From: Clytia hemisphaerica
Taxonomy: Eukaryota > Cnidaria > Hydrozoa > Leptothecata > Clytiidae
Length of the DNA stretch: 64,000 nucleotides
NCBI GenBank assembly: GCA_902728285.1
Contig: CACVBU010001306.1
Span: 145,273-209,272 of the forward strand
Reading direction: 5' to 3'
Below are positions 45,300 to 56,161 of the stretch, one piece after another. The translations under genes and the position numbers were made by a program. The first letter of the stretch is position 1. Each line of letters opens with the position of its first letter. The notes beneath the pieces are model-generated. The model saw nothing but the letters and a program-made list of their open reading frames with translations, did not search any database and had not been told where the DNA came from.

Positions 45300-46590
45300 T
45301 TTATTTTTTATTTTTGAGTTCCCGTTTCATGAAGGTGGGGCTACATTCTTAAAATTTAGCTGAAGCTAATGCTCTCTCTCACTATCTTGATGACTTTATT
45401 CTGTGTGCGGTTACCGCTGTCGAAACTCAGCATAAGATGAATGTTACAAAGGCTCTCTTCAAGGACGTTGGAGTTCCCATTGCTTTGGACAAATTGGAAG
45501 GCCCAAGTCAGGTTATGTCTTATCTTTGTATTGAAATTGACACTGACACTGACACATTGACACTTCTCTTGTTCGTCTTCCTGATGATAAGTTGTCTGCA
45601 CTTAAAACAATGGTATCCTCTTGGCGCTCAAAGAAGAAATTTACCATACATGAGCTTCTTTAATTGGGTCTTTATCGTTTGACTACAAAGTGATTCGTCC
45701 AGGTAATATCTTTCTGCGTCGTCTAATCGATCTTTCTACCTCTTTCTGGCTCGTCTTCATCAGCATATTGAGGTTTATTGCGATGCCCGTCTTGACCTGG
45801 ACATGTGGGCAGACTTCCTCGAGTCTTAGAATGGGTCATCTTTTATCCCTACCTCCATTTCGCTTAAGAAGCCTTTGGAGATTTTCACGAATGCTTCATT
45901 TTTAGGTTTTGGCTGCCTTTTCCAGGGTTTGAGGATTTCCAAGTCGGGCCTTTCGATGTCTCTAATCTTACCCACATCTCTTTCCTTGAGCTCTTTGCTG
46001 TTTTTGTATCTTTGACAACATGGATTGAGTCTTTTTGGAATTGTAGGATTGTTGTGTTTACCGACAACGAGGCTACGGTTTCGGTCTGGTCGTCGTCTTC
46101 TTCAAAAGACAAGCAAATGATGGCACTTATTAGAGAGAACTTTTTTATTACTGCTAAGAAGAATATCCTCCTTTCCTTTCCCATCACTCAGTTCTTATGA
46201 CCCAACAGCTCACCTTCAAAGGTCTAATATTACGTGTGACCCGGAGTTTTCAATCATGTCCGTCCGAATCAAGGCAAGTAGGACTGACCCTTTTCGAATT
46301 GCCGCCACCTTTGACCAAATTTGCCAAATGGATGCAATGAGAAACTGTCTAGCTATACGTGATTCATCAAATGGCCTGCTTTTTAAATTCTTGGATGGCA
46401 AATTCCTAACCCAAAGAAAAAGTTCATGCCCTTCTCGGAAGGTCCCTTCCTCTCAAGCATTGTTTATATACCCATAGTTTAGTATTGGTGGAGCTTCTGC
46501 TGCCCTCTCTGCAGATTTGTCTGACTCAATGATGCACATGCCAATATATACAGAATTGTATAAAATATATTGTATACAGAACCTGACCTG
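45300..46590 (+). pseudogene. DIRS-type retrotransposon, 3' part (RT end, RNase H, tyrosine recombinase)
   Basis: It begins FEFPFHEGGATFLKF (a decayed PFG..S.PF block), then LSHYLDDFILCAV, the RT catalytic YLDD (45375), and GVPIALDKLEGPSQVMSYLC. KLSALKTMVSSWRSKKKFTI and VIRPGNIFLRRLIDL follow. RNase H is seen in LELFAVF, VVFTDNEATVSVWSSSSSKD and MALIRENFFITAKKN. After a deletion comes part of the DIRS tyrosine recombinase: FSIMSVRIKASRTDPFRIAA, NCLAIRDSSNGLLFKFLDGK, and FSIGGASAALSADL where the family has HSFRIGAAS. Several stops and frameshifts are present. It is the other half of the element whose gag and RT start lie at 36190-38440. Confidence 0.8.
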
Positions 46591-47474
46591 CATTAACAAA
46601 TAAATTAATAATTTACCCTAATCTGAACTTGTGTACTTGGTTAATTTAAACTTAAGATAAGCCAGTGCTAAATATTAATTGCCAGCATGTGGTGTTTGCT
46701 GATGAGGATCGAGGGTTTAAAACTAAGTGAAATAAAATGACAAAGTCCACTTTTCAAATTCCAGCGGCACGTCCCGTCGGTCGTCAAGCCCAACAGTCAA
46801 AGAGTAGGAATTTTTGAAAAACATATCACTTGGAAAGAATTCATTTGTGCCTGCTATTTGGTATAAGTGAGCTATGTCAAAGGAAGACTGACTGAAGATG
46901 TTTTTAAATTTGGACCCTCAGAAGATATTACACAGGTCTATGAAGATATTTTGAAAGCAAAAATGGTCAAGTCATGTTTTAAGGGTACTGCATTATTCAA
47001 GACAGGAGGAAGATAAAGATTAGAATTAAAGGGATTCATTCCCTCATAAAAATAGGTTCTTGGTACTAGGATTTTACAACATTGCAAAAATGAGTGCAAG
47101 AGTGCAAAAATCCTAAGGTCAATGTAAAGAATAACAGCATACCTTTATAATTGATCTTCAAAGCCTCAAAATCAAGTAGATGTTTTCTCTACAAAATTAA
47201 ACAAAAAATAATTTTGTGTACTTTCGGTTTCGCAAAAAAGAAGCATAGCCACCAAGTTGGCGTGTACACTTAATAAGCTGTTTTTAGATCTTACCTGAAT
47301 ATATATTCATACTCGACAGTAGTACCTGCCCCGCAATCCAGCTGTCTCTTCAGGAAGCCTTAGTTACGAATCACGCCGCGTATACATCACAAATCAAAAT
47401 AAATAAAATCGTGTGGTGAGAAATGAGAAGTTAGCAACCACCCTCTGTGTCTGTCTACCTTCAACCAGAAAACC
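46591..47474. other. Spacer with a short coding-like fragment
   Basis: 46869-47015 (+) reads SYVKGRLTEDVFKFGPSEDI and TQVYEDILKAKM without a stop and looks like decayed coding sequence of unknown type. Nothing else is supported. Confidence 0.3.
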
Positions 47475-48110
47475 AAAACAAGAACAGTATGTCAGACCGT
47501 GAGAGTTTTGCAACTGATTCTGAAGAAAGTGATGAAGAACTTGAACCATATTAGTTTGAGCCATCTCCATCTGAAGGGAAAGCACACAGTGGGATGATAC
47601 TGAATCTTCCGGGTCTGAGAATGATAATCTAGCCACCAAATCAAAGTATGTCAGAAAGGACTCTGAGGAATGGTGCAAGTGTGGCTACCGTCAACAGCAG
47701 TTGCAACAAATTGAATGCGTATACTGCAGTAACCGCCCATGACCTTTGTAAGAGAAAAGTCATTTCAAAGTGTTTCTGTTTGTGGAAGACATGAAAATAA
47801 ATACCAATTTTTCACTAATGCAATTGGTTTGGAAAGGAATTGAGTGTTCGGGAAAATTTTAAGATCGACACATCAAGGAAACCAACAAACCCAGTCCTTT
47901 GATCTTATAGCATTGACTATACTGTGGATGGTGCCGGCAAAGAATAAGCTGAAAGGCTGCTTGTTTGTATGGGAACGTAATTTATAGTTTCTATTCTTCC
48001 AGGTTGCATTATTGATCACCCATCATTCACTGCAGTTTGAGTCAACAAGGACGTGCTGTGGACAGCATTCATTGTTTGGACTCAAAGATAGAGAGAACAT
48101 TGTAATCCCT
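47475..48110 (+). pseudogene. P2RX7_C-like protein, N-terminal half, decayed
   Basis: From 47488: MSDRESFATDSEESDEELEP, a stop, then FEPSPSEGK. In another frame, WCKCGYRQQQLQQIECVYCS is a Cys-rich block. After an acceptor-like CTTCCAG at 48001 comes CIIDHPSFTAV, then a stop, then VNKDVLWTAFIVW. These match the start of the small proteins that carry the P2X7-receptor C-terminal zinc module (acidic N-terminus, WCKC, then C.I..HP.F..V, VL.TA). Such proteins are abundant in cnidarian genomes and their role is unclear. The later YRQF block is missing here, but a similar block is at 56162. At least two stops and a frameshift show decay. Confidence 0.55.
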
Positions 48111-48589
48111 GAAAATTCATAAGTTGTATCGGCTAGACTTTACAATTCCCCCCATCAAATTTCCATATTCAAAAACCTACTTTGCTACTTTGTTCTACTT
48201 TCATTTTTAAAATTACATTACAACGACATCACTTGTACACTTTTACCTTTTGACATCACAAAAAAAGATACCCATGCACTGAAATAACGTCAGAATTAAA
48301 AAAGTCTAACGATTTTTTTTCATTTCCAAGAAGATTCTTTAGCAGTCAAGGGGGTCAAGACGTATGAAATTTATTTTGCAAAAAAAGGTAAAAACCAACT
48401 TGTTTATTTTAAATTTACATTTCTTTTTCCAATACATTTCAACTTCGCTTTCCAGTCCCTTCTGCTGCGCGTCCCCTCTAGTGTAATTATAACTTTACCG
48501 ATCTTATTTTTCTTCCGTACCAATACAAAAAAAAAGCGCGGCAGCGCTTTCGTTTTTGCAACTTTAATTTTTTCGCAGAAATAGATTAC

Positions 48590-48940
48590 GGTTTGGGCAC
48601 AAAGTAAACAGTGAATCGGGCACGAAGTGAACAGTGGTTTTGAAAAGGGATAGGGCACGAAGTGAACAGTGAATTTTGAAAAATTTTGGTCCGCCATTAA
48701 ATAACGAGTCATTTTATTTTTGAACACAGGTTCGGATCTACCGTCTTAATTAAAATATCGTACCCCGTACAAGTCGTTAATTTTTGGTTCAGTCAAATTT
48801 TCTAGAAAAGGTAGGCAAACTTTGAATTTTCGCAAAAAGTAAATCATGGTTTGGGCACGAAGTGAACAGTGGTTTTGAAAAGGGATGGAGCACTAAGTGA
48901 ACATTGATTTTGAAAAGGGTTTTGCGAATACCCTTGAAAA
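48590..48940. repeat. Degenerate GGGCACGAAGTGAACAGTG repeats
   Basis: Five or more imperfect copies of GGGCACGAAGTGAACAGTG, spaced 35-40 bp and often followed by GAATTTTGAAAA, lie at 48592-48680 and 48850-48925. A third group is at 51310-51590. Confidence 0.7.
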
Positions 48941-49516
48941 TGGTCTTCTTTGCTATAGGCAAACATACTTCAATATACATTTTTTGCCAGAAATGCGATT
49001 TCAAATCCGATTAAAGTATATTAGATATACGTTTTTTATGCGAGCGTTAAAATTGCGAAGTGGGCTTGAGGAGTAGTGTAAAAAAGGAATTTAACTTCCG
49101 CCATCACGCAATTTTTTTGTAGAAGTAACTTATTTATAAAATATTCAGCAACGTACTATTTATAAAGGAATTTTTTTTATTTATTACCTTACTGAGCAAA
49201 ATTGCGGATTCTGATCAGCCTAACCTAACCAACCGCGCGAAAGTAATAGTCCTAATTAATTTTCATTTGGAAGCACATCAAACGCAGATTTCTTGTCAAT
49301 AACGGACGAAATGCCATTGCAAAGAATTTTAGAAAGTATTGATAACCAAAAGGTTTTCATAAGAGAACTGATTGACAGTGGACTTTTGGCAAACCAGCTT
49401 TATTGTGAAAATAGGCATCAAAAGACTGCAATGAGGCTACAAAAAGACATGCTTTCATGGTAAGATTAAATTTAAAATTTCACTCGTTACTATTTCAATC
49501 TGATTCAATACAAGGA

Positions 49517-49770
49517 GTGGCACTGGATGAGATTGCAGAAACCGCCTAAAAATTGGATTTCAAAATAGCACCCTTATAGTGCAGCGAAATAAGCTATTTT
49601 TTTCACAATAGTTATGTGTTAATTTGAGTTTTTATGCAAAATATAAAGATTTTCCAAGAAATGTTTAGCTTACAGTGCAACTTAAAACTGTTCATCCTTT
49701 GCAGTGAATTGTAATCATCTTTGAAGGAAAATATACCCTTCTTATGAGAAAATTTGAATTTTTTCAAATC
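49517..49770. mobile_element. CCCGGG-family MITE, decayed copy
   Basis: GGCACTGGATGAGATTGCAG, then AAAAATTGGATTTCAAAATA and CACCCTTATAGTGCAGC, parallel the start of the element at 58106. It lies in the first intron of the ISXO2-like gene. Confidence 0.55.
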
Positions 49771-50160
49771 AGTCACTTAATTTAATTCAGGAGATGCCCA
49801 ACTTGTACAAATAAAATATCAATGAAGTCAAAATCGTTCTTCTCTGAAACAAGAACGGATATGGTCTTATGGATTAAAATTTTGAATGAGTGGCGTAAAG
49901 AATCGACAATCAGGGTAAGAACCTTTAAAATTTTTTTGTCGATTTTAAATTCGATAAAATTAAAGTTGTGAAAACCACTTCCATTAGGGTAAGAGGATAT
50001 CTTTTGCGTTGATATTTTTCCGCCTTGATCAAGTAGAAAAGTCTAATTTACGTGACTTCTGTCATTGAGCTGTAAATAAACCTTTTACATGAAAACGAAA
50101 AATCGAGAAAATAAGTTCCCGCTGAATGCAATTTAAAAATTCAAAAATTGGAAACCCATA

Positions 50161-50396
50161 CTCTTTTGTCCCCAAGTGTGCCTAATAAGCGTGGGGGTGG
50201 ATGTTCTTGGAAAAAATCCACAAAATGTGGGGGGTTACAATAAAGTGATATCGGAGCGATTTTCCCTAGGAAAATGAAGGTTTTTGGCAATTTTAGGGCG
50301 AAATGCCATATAATGGGGGGTCATAATAAAGTGATATTGGGGGTGAAAAATCAGAAAAATTGCAAAGTGACCCCCCTACAATTAGGGACAAAAGAG
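50161..50396. mobile_element. 236-bp MITE with TA duplication
   Basis: CTCTTTTGTCCCCAA and the inverted right end CTCTTTTGTCCCTAATTGTA form the TIR, with TA on both sides. It is the same family as 28084-28333 and lies in the second intron of the ISXO2-like gene. Confidence 0.85.
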
Positions 50397-51309
50397 TAGG
50401 GCAAGAAAAAAATTTCGTCATAAATTGGGTTTCAACCGCGAAAATTAGTTTCGCGAGATACGATCATTTCGGACGCTCTTACCGCGAAAATAAGTTCCTT
50501 GAAAATTAGTTCTCTTTTAAGGTAATTTTTATTTTCTTTCTCAAAGGAAATTGCAACAAGGTATAACCTTAAATATTGGTACAACTAGTGGTCATTGCAA
50601 ACATTTCAGAGAGTTGTGCCAATCTTGGTTTACAGATATTCAACCCCAATTATTGGGTGGCGAGGGACAACAAGTGCTCGTCAAAATCATCAAGGTATTT
50701 ACATAACGACCGGATATCTTTCTACATTTTTCATTAGATACATATGTGCAATAAGGTTAGGCTAAATTGGCTACCTTATCCACAATAAATGTTCGACTTA
50801 TGAGCATAGCTCGCCTTTACCGATAAAACCTGGTACATTGTTTTTTTGTGAAAAAGATGTGATCCTTCGCACAGGGTGTATGCGCAATCGAAATCTCCAT
50901 GATTATCAAGGATTAAACATAGAAATTGCTACTTATCATGCACTTTTACGGATGAAGAAAAAAAAGGGTATAAGGTGTGAACAAGCAGGGGGATTCGTCA
51001 ATGAATACAATTTCCGTTTTTTCATAAAAAGTGAGGAAATTATTTAAGACAGAATGATCAAAGTGTTTAAGAATGTATACAACCTTGTTTTTTAAAGTTT
51101 TAATTGTAATTTTATTGAGAAAGTTGAATTTAAAAATAAAAGATTGAATGAAGCATCTCTTATACCTTATAACTCAATTCGTTTTCTTCTTTCTCTACGA
51201 TTTATTTGAGGAGATTTGGCAATGAACAGTGAAAAAGGGAGTAAGTGCAAAGTTAAATCAAAATATATTCGGCATAAAAAGATTGGGTAAAAATGGAATA
51301 TCAATTTTT

Positions 51310-51590
51310 TAAGCGTTTTGGCACGAAATAAACAGTGATATCTAGAGGCTTTGAGCACGAAGTGAACTGTAGTGACAACTGTAATCTTGAAAAGGAATTG
51401 TAAAATGGGTTTAGGCACAAAGGGAACAGTGAATTAAAAAGGGTGATGGTACGAAGTGAGCAGCGAATTAAAAAAGGATTGGGTATGAACTGTACAGTAA
51501 ATTCGTAGGGGATAGTGCTCGAGGTGATCATAGGGTTTTGGCACAAATTGAACATTGAAATCAAAATCTATTAGGTACGAAGTGAACACT
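51310..51590. repeat. Degenerate GGCACGAAGTGAACAGTG repeats, second group
   Basis: About eight diverged copies, for example GGCACGAAATAAACAGTG, AGCACGAAGTGAACTGTA and GGTACGAAGTGAACACT, in a run upstream of the DUF3987-like gene. Confidence 0.65.
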
Positions 51591-51657
51591 ATTATACTGT
51601 AATGGATTTAACTTAGTAGTTTAGTAAATAAGTACTTTCTTTTTTCTTACATATAGC

Positions 51658-53670
51658 AATGACAAGATCTATTAAAAATCAAAGTGACGAAACTTGGGCT
51701 GTGCTATTGCAGCGCTTCATTCAATCAGATATCAAATGGGGAACAATTCTTTCTCAAAATCTGTTGAATTTCATTCGTGTTAAATCGACTGCCGTTGGAA
51801 CAAATGTGTCATATTTTTTCTTGTCCTTCTTGACGACTATTTCATACATGTGCTCTGTCAAAAAATCTTGTATTGAACTATCAGAAACTCAATTTTAATT
51901 TATTTTCGATATTTGTTGGTCCACCGACCTCTGCCAAATCTCCAGCGTTCAAATACGCAGGAATGATGCCCTGAAAAACATACCTGATTTGAACTTGTTT
52001 ACTTCGTCAACACATTCGGCTCTAACAAAGAAATTGGCAGTGCACAAGCAAGGATTTATCAATAACTCAGAAATAAGCAGCTATCTTCTCAAAATGCACA
52101 AGAATGATGATGATAATTCCGATGGAAACGCGCAAGTCTTGTGCAAATTATTTTCTGGAGAAAAGCATGAAATGGCATACGCTACAGAACAAACCCGTGT
52201 AATAGAAGAAAACTGCAGTTTTTGTATCTTAGGTAAAATAAACAGTTTTTTTACTCGTATAACTTATTATTGCGTTCTTGCGACTACAAAATGCCAGTTA
52301 AAATAATAAAAATATGTTATCGATGTATTCCCCAATCATATAGATGATTTTACTGTGACGTATTTCAGGGAGGCTTCGATCATCAACAAAAGAATATTCG
52401 TTAAAATGCTTGCCCATTACAACCACTCTTGGATTCTTAGCCTGATTTTCAGTATTTTCAGTATTATGTATTTTCCTACTATTTTCAAAAGTAATTTATT
52501 CATTTTAACAATTCTTTCAGGCTCTACACAAGTTTTTAATATGGCAAAAATATTTAGCCTCATCGACAATGGTGATGGATTGATCGATAGATTTCTTATT
52601 TATGTGCCATCATCTTTGAGACCATTGCCCGAAGAACATGATAACGCCATTAATGAGTTACAAAACACTCAATCCAAAATCACCGGAAGATATATATGAA
52701 GCAATTAATTCCTGGGATTTTGATAATCCACCTCAATTCTATTTTGAAGATGAAGCCCTAATGTGAGTACATTTTTATCAAAATAATTTCCAGAGGCCAT
52801 AATGAATGAACTTTTAACATCGTAAAAGACAAAACAGTTAAAGTTGTACAACCAGTTTTTTCTTTTATATCTGAAGTGAAGTTAATGGATGATTGAGACA
52901 TTCAGCACATACCATAAAGAGATAATGTTGAATTCTAAACGTAATATTTTTTATTTAAAGATATGAGAGAAAAGAAACTGAGTAGAATTTATCCCAAAAA
53001 TTGCTGCCCTACTCCACATATCGGAAAAAATGTTTCAAATAGCAGCCGGAAATGTAGAGGGTCCAATCGCAGAGGCAATTACTTTGGATTCTTTACACAA
53101 AGCAATAACTCTGGTTTATTTACTTGAAGAACAGAAACGATTTTTCACAAATGTAATTATTTACTTTCATCATTGTTCAGTTTTCAGTATTTATTCGTCT
53201 GAAAAATCGAAGAGCCAATACTGAGATTAAGCTATTTATATTTATAAATGTTAATCTAAAATTATCATAAAACCATATCATAATTATCATAAAACCATAT
53301 ATTAAATTTTTAATTGTGATTCATTCTTCAGATTGTTCAAGAGATTTCGACCGAGGAGAAACGTGTAAAAACGAAATCGCAGCCAACCTCTGGTCCTGTT
53401 GTGTCGTTACGTACTTTTTTTCATTATGCACCAAATGATTTACGGAAATCCATCCTCAAGCATGAAGTCATTTTGTCGTGTAATTTGTTACAAGCAGAGG
53501 AATTCGGTCGACTCGTTACTATTATATCTCCAGGCAACTTTGCAAAATCTCAAGTGTTTATTAAACCAGCAAATTTACCTAGAGATTTTAACATGGTGGA
53601 CCACGCTGAATACAACAAAGAGAGGCTCCGTTGTATCATTGAAGTAGGTGTCCCATGGTATAAAGTCTGA
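51658..53670 (+). pseudogene. DUF3987-like protein gene, four exons, frameshifted
   Basis: Proposed exons are 51658-52232, 52521-52762, 52961-53152 and 53332-53670. Exon 1 encodes WAVLLQRFIQSDIKWG, then in another frame FVGPPTSAKSPAFKYA, a P-loop-like motif with A in place of the last G. It continues LKNIPDLNLFTSSTHSALTK, GFINNSEISSYLLKMHKNDD and GNAQVLCKLFSGEKHEMAYA. The split Gly at the exon 1/2 border gives CILGSTQVFN, then SLIDNGDGLIDRFLIYVPSS. Exon 3 encodes AEAITLDSLHKAITLVYLLE. Exon 4 encodes SGPVVSLRTFFHYAPND and ends WYKV. This order (P-loop, STS.AL, DE.S.LL, LFSGE, GLIDRFL) matches DUF3987 proteins, which are helicase/primase-associated ATPase-like in phages and occur as multi-copy genes in cnidarians. 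Frameshifts near 51895, 51965, 52660 and 52985 show decay. Confidence 0.65.
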
Positions 53671-53869
53671 ACAGTATAGGATTTCATTTTATTATTTATT
53701 ATTCAAAGACTAGTTGGAGTAACTCGATCTGCAAATTACGAATACCTAGGGAACTTTAAAGACATCTGCTGTATAATATAAAAATGTATCTAATTTTAGA
53801 TAGACTTAATCTTTATGTGAAGATGTTAAATTTTTAAAATTCTTCCCCAGTTCTCTCCCTTACGAATTC

Positions 53870-54260
53870 TAGGAAATCCAAAAGCATTTGACAGGCATTC
53901 CAAATACATTCCGTAAAATAAAATCCTTTAACATAGTTCAAATGCATTTCAAAATTAAAGAACGCAATTCAAATGCAATTGAAGAATTGAAGAAAAAATG
54001 AACTGTGTTTGGATTGTTTAAACTTTTTTCCCTAAAAGTCTAAAAGTATTTCAAAGACAATCCAAGTTCTTGGATATTTTTGGATTGTTTCAAACACCTT
54101 TTCTGAAAGCAGCTCAAATACAATTCAGAATGGATGGTATTTGAAGTCTCTACAAAAACTAAAAATAGCAACATCCGAAAATTCAAATACAATCCAATAC
54201 TGAGCATACCCAGACTTGTCAGAATTTCGAATTTCAAATCAAAACAAAACATTTCAAGAC
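53870..54260. repeat. AAATGCATTTCAAA-type palindromic repeats, group 1
   Basis: CAAATGCATTTCAAA, CAATTCAAATGCAATT and related short palindromes recur. The same style returns at 55620-56110. Confidence 0.5.
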
Positions 54261-54470
54261 TTTCAGAGTCAAGGATGGTTCACTTGAAAGACTGAAAGCT
54301 TTAAAAATTATTTTCTTGATTTGAAATGCTCCAGATCATAATTATTATGAGGTAGTTGATTGTGGCTTTTTTAAAGACAGGTTATTACAGTATATATTTT
54401 CACTTAGTTCCCGTCCTGGCAATAATGTATGTAAGTTGTTGATTTGTTATGAATTTTGTGCCTGTTAGAT

Positions 54471-54750
54471 ACATGTTTTTTTATAAGCATTGCACTTATA
54501 AGCATATCTAGGCTCAGATATGGGGAAAAATTAAGCATATGGCAAGCATTACTTGAGCCTACGAAAAATGTTTTTTTCCTGATTTTGGCTTTTTTTGGCT
54601 GGAATTTTACCGATTTTCAGTATTTCCCTAAATTTATGCTTTAGATTTAAGCATCCCCTCAAGCATTTTTCAGCCTTATTAAGCTTTCGACCTAAGCATT
54701 TCTGAGCTTGTTTTCGGATTTTTGTATGCTTATAAAAAAAAACAACATGT
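54471..54750. mobile_element. MITE with ACATGTTTTTTTATAAGCA ends
   Basis: ACATGTTTTTTTATAAGCA at the left is mirrored by TGCTTATAAAAAAAAACAAC and ATGT at the right, 280 bp in all. The interior repeats TAAGCAT. No clear TSD. Confidence 0.6.
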
Positions 54751-55200
54751 AATTGGACAGGATTTTTATTCTAAATTTACAGATTTATTTGTTTTTAAAG
54801 GGAAAGATAGCAAGGACGGGTCAAAGTTTTTAGCCATTTGCGATCTATAAACAGAGATCAGAGAAGCTGCTATTCAGTACACTTTCGAAATAAAACCTTA
54901 CGTTTTGTAGGAGTCATTGTTCTGGAAGTCTTGGTTGAATTTCCACTAAACAAACCCATCTTTTTCAAAAAAATGCTTGAATGTTTTGAATTAAAAGGAG
55001 GTAGCAGTTTCGTATACGGGCTCCAGGGGAATAAGGCGGGTTTGTGGAGGTCAAAATTCTTGCAACGTTACAAATCATTTTCAGAAGCTAATTTTGGGCT
55101 CAAACGAAGCGTATAACTAAGTAGAGTAAGATTCAGTCTAGGCAGATATTTTTTTATTTTGAAATTTTGCGTAATTCGCAAAAATCCTCAATTTTGCGCT

Positions 55201-55507
55201 ATTTTGATGACGTCATAAAAATTGAAATTGCAATAACTTTTGATAGAATCATCAAAATAATTTCAAATTTTCACCAAAGATGCATTTCAATGCAAATTTT
55301 CAAAATATTTCCAAAATTTTTTAAAACCTTGATGACGTCAGAATATTTTAAGGATTTCAGCTTTTTTGCCGTAAAGTGATGACATCATCCAATTTCGATA
55401 AACTTTTTTAATAATCTTGAAAACATTATGAAAATGTATCTTTGGTCAAAATTTGATGATTCTATCAAAAGTTATTGGAATTTCAGTTTTTATGACGTCA
55501 TCAAAAT
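55201..55507. mobile_element. Hairpin MITE with ATTTTGATGACGTCATA ends
   Basis: ATTTTGATGACGTCATA and TATGACGTCATCAAAAT are the outer ends. The inverted similarity extends about 80 bp inward (AATAACTTTTGATAGAATCA on both arms). A third TGACGTCA-like site lies at the centre. Confidence 0.75.
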
Positions 55508-55779
55508 AGAAGAATCTTTCTTGATAATAAAATTTATTTTCATAATAAACTCAGCAAATTTTCTGAATTTTCTGGTGTTTTCAAATTCTGCCATCTCGTC
55601 CAATTTCAATTGCATTGTGGGATGCATGATTTAGATTGCATTTGAAATGTGAAATGTGCAATGGAATGACTTCTGTGTTTCAAATGTAATTCAATTTGAA
55701 ATGTGTTTAACTTATAATTTTGAAACATAAAAAGTGATTTTCAAAAACATATTTCAAATTCAATTCAAATTAGATAATT

Positions 55780-56030
55780 CAAAAACATTTCACAGATTGC
55801 TTTTGAAATGCGTTTTTTGAAATGCATTTGAATTGTTAACTATTTTCTTGGATATTCACAATTCAAATACATTTCAAATGATACAATCCAAAAGCAGTTC
55901 ATGGATTGCTTTTGAAATGTCATTATGAAATATATTTGAATTGCTAACTATATTCATAGAAATTCATAATTCAAATACAATCCAAATTATACAATCCAAA
56001 AGCAGTTCGTGAACTGTTTTTGAATCAACT
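55780..56030. repeat. 109-bp tandem repeat of palindromic units
   Basis: GATTGCTTTTGAAATG recurs at 55795 and 55904. Each unit runs through TTTGAATTG.TAACTAT, AATTCAAATACA and ACAATCCAAAAGCAGTTC, with inverted halves inside each unit. Confidence 0.6.
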
Positions 56031-56161
56031 GCGAAATGTATATAAATTATTATTTGAATTGTAACTGAAGCTTCTTTGTAATACATTTGAATTGTACAAT
56101 TCAAATACAATTCACATTCGTAGGGGCTATGTAACAACATAATCTTTTTTATTTTACACAT

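Larger units (their letters stand above)
49311..51047 (+). pseudogene. IS1595/ISXO2 (Merlin)-like transposase gene with introns
   Basis: Exon 1 (49311-49459) encodes MPLQRILESIDNQ to YCENRHQKTAMRLQKDMLSW. Exon 2 (49791-49914) encodes RCPTCTNKISMKSKSFFSET, then RTDMVLWIKILNEW. Exon 3 (50547-50694) encodes TSGHCKHFRELCQSWFTD and QLLGGEGQQVLVKIIK. WRCPxC..KIS...SFF, HFRELC and GG.GQ.V match the start of the ISXO2-like DDE family. Two defects are visible. Joining exons 2 and 3 at their GT-AG sites shifts the frame. The position of the first catalytic Asp (V.IDES in the family) reads VLVKIIK, and the rest of the core is not found. A frame at 50838-51047 may be the C-terminal tail. It is thus a remnant or a domesticated non-catalytic protein. 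Confidence 0.6.

Noticed and set aside
54838-55116. 92-codon ORF upstream of the hairpin MITE
   Set aside because: No recognisable product and no splice context; may be chance or an old fragment.
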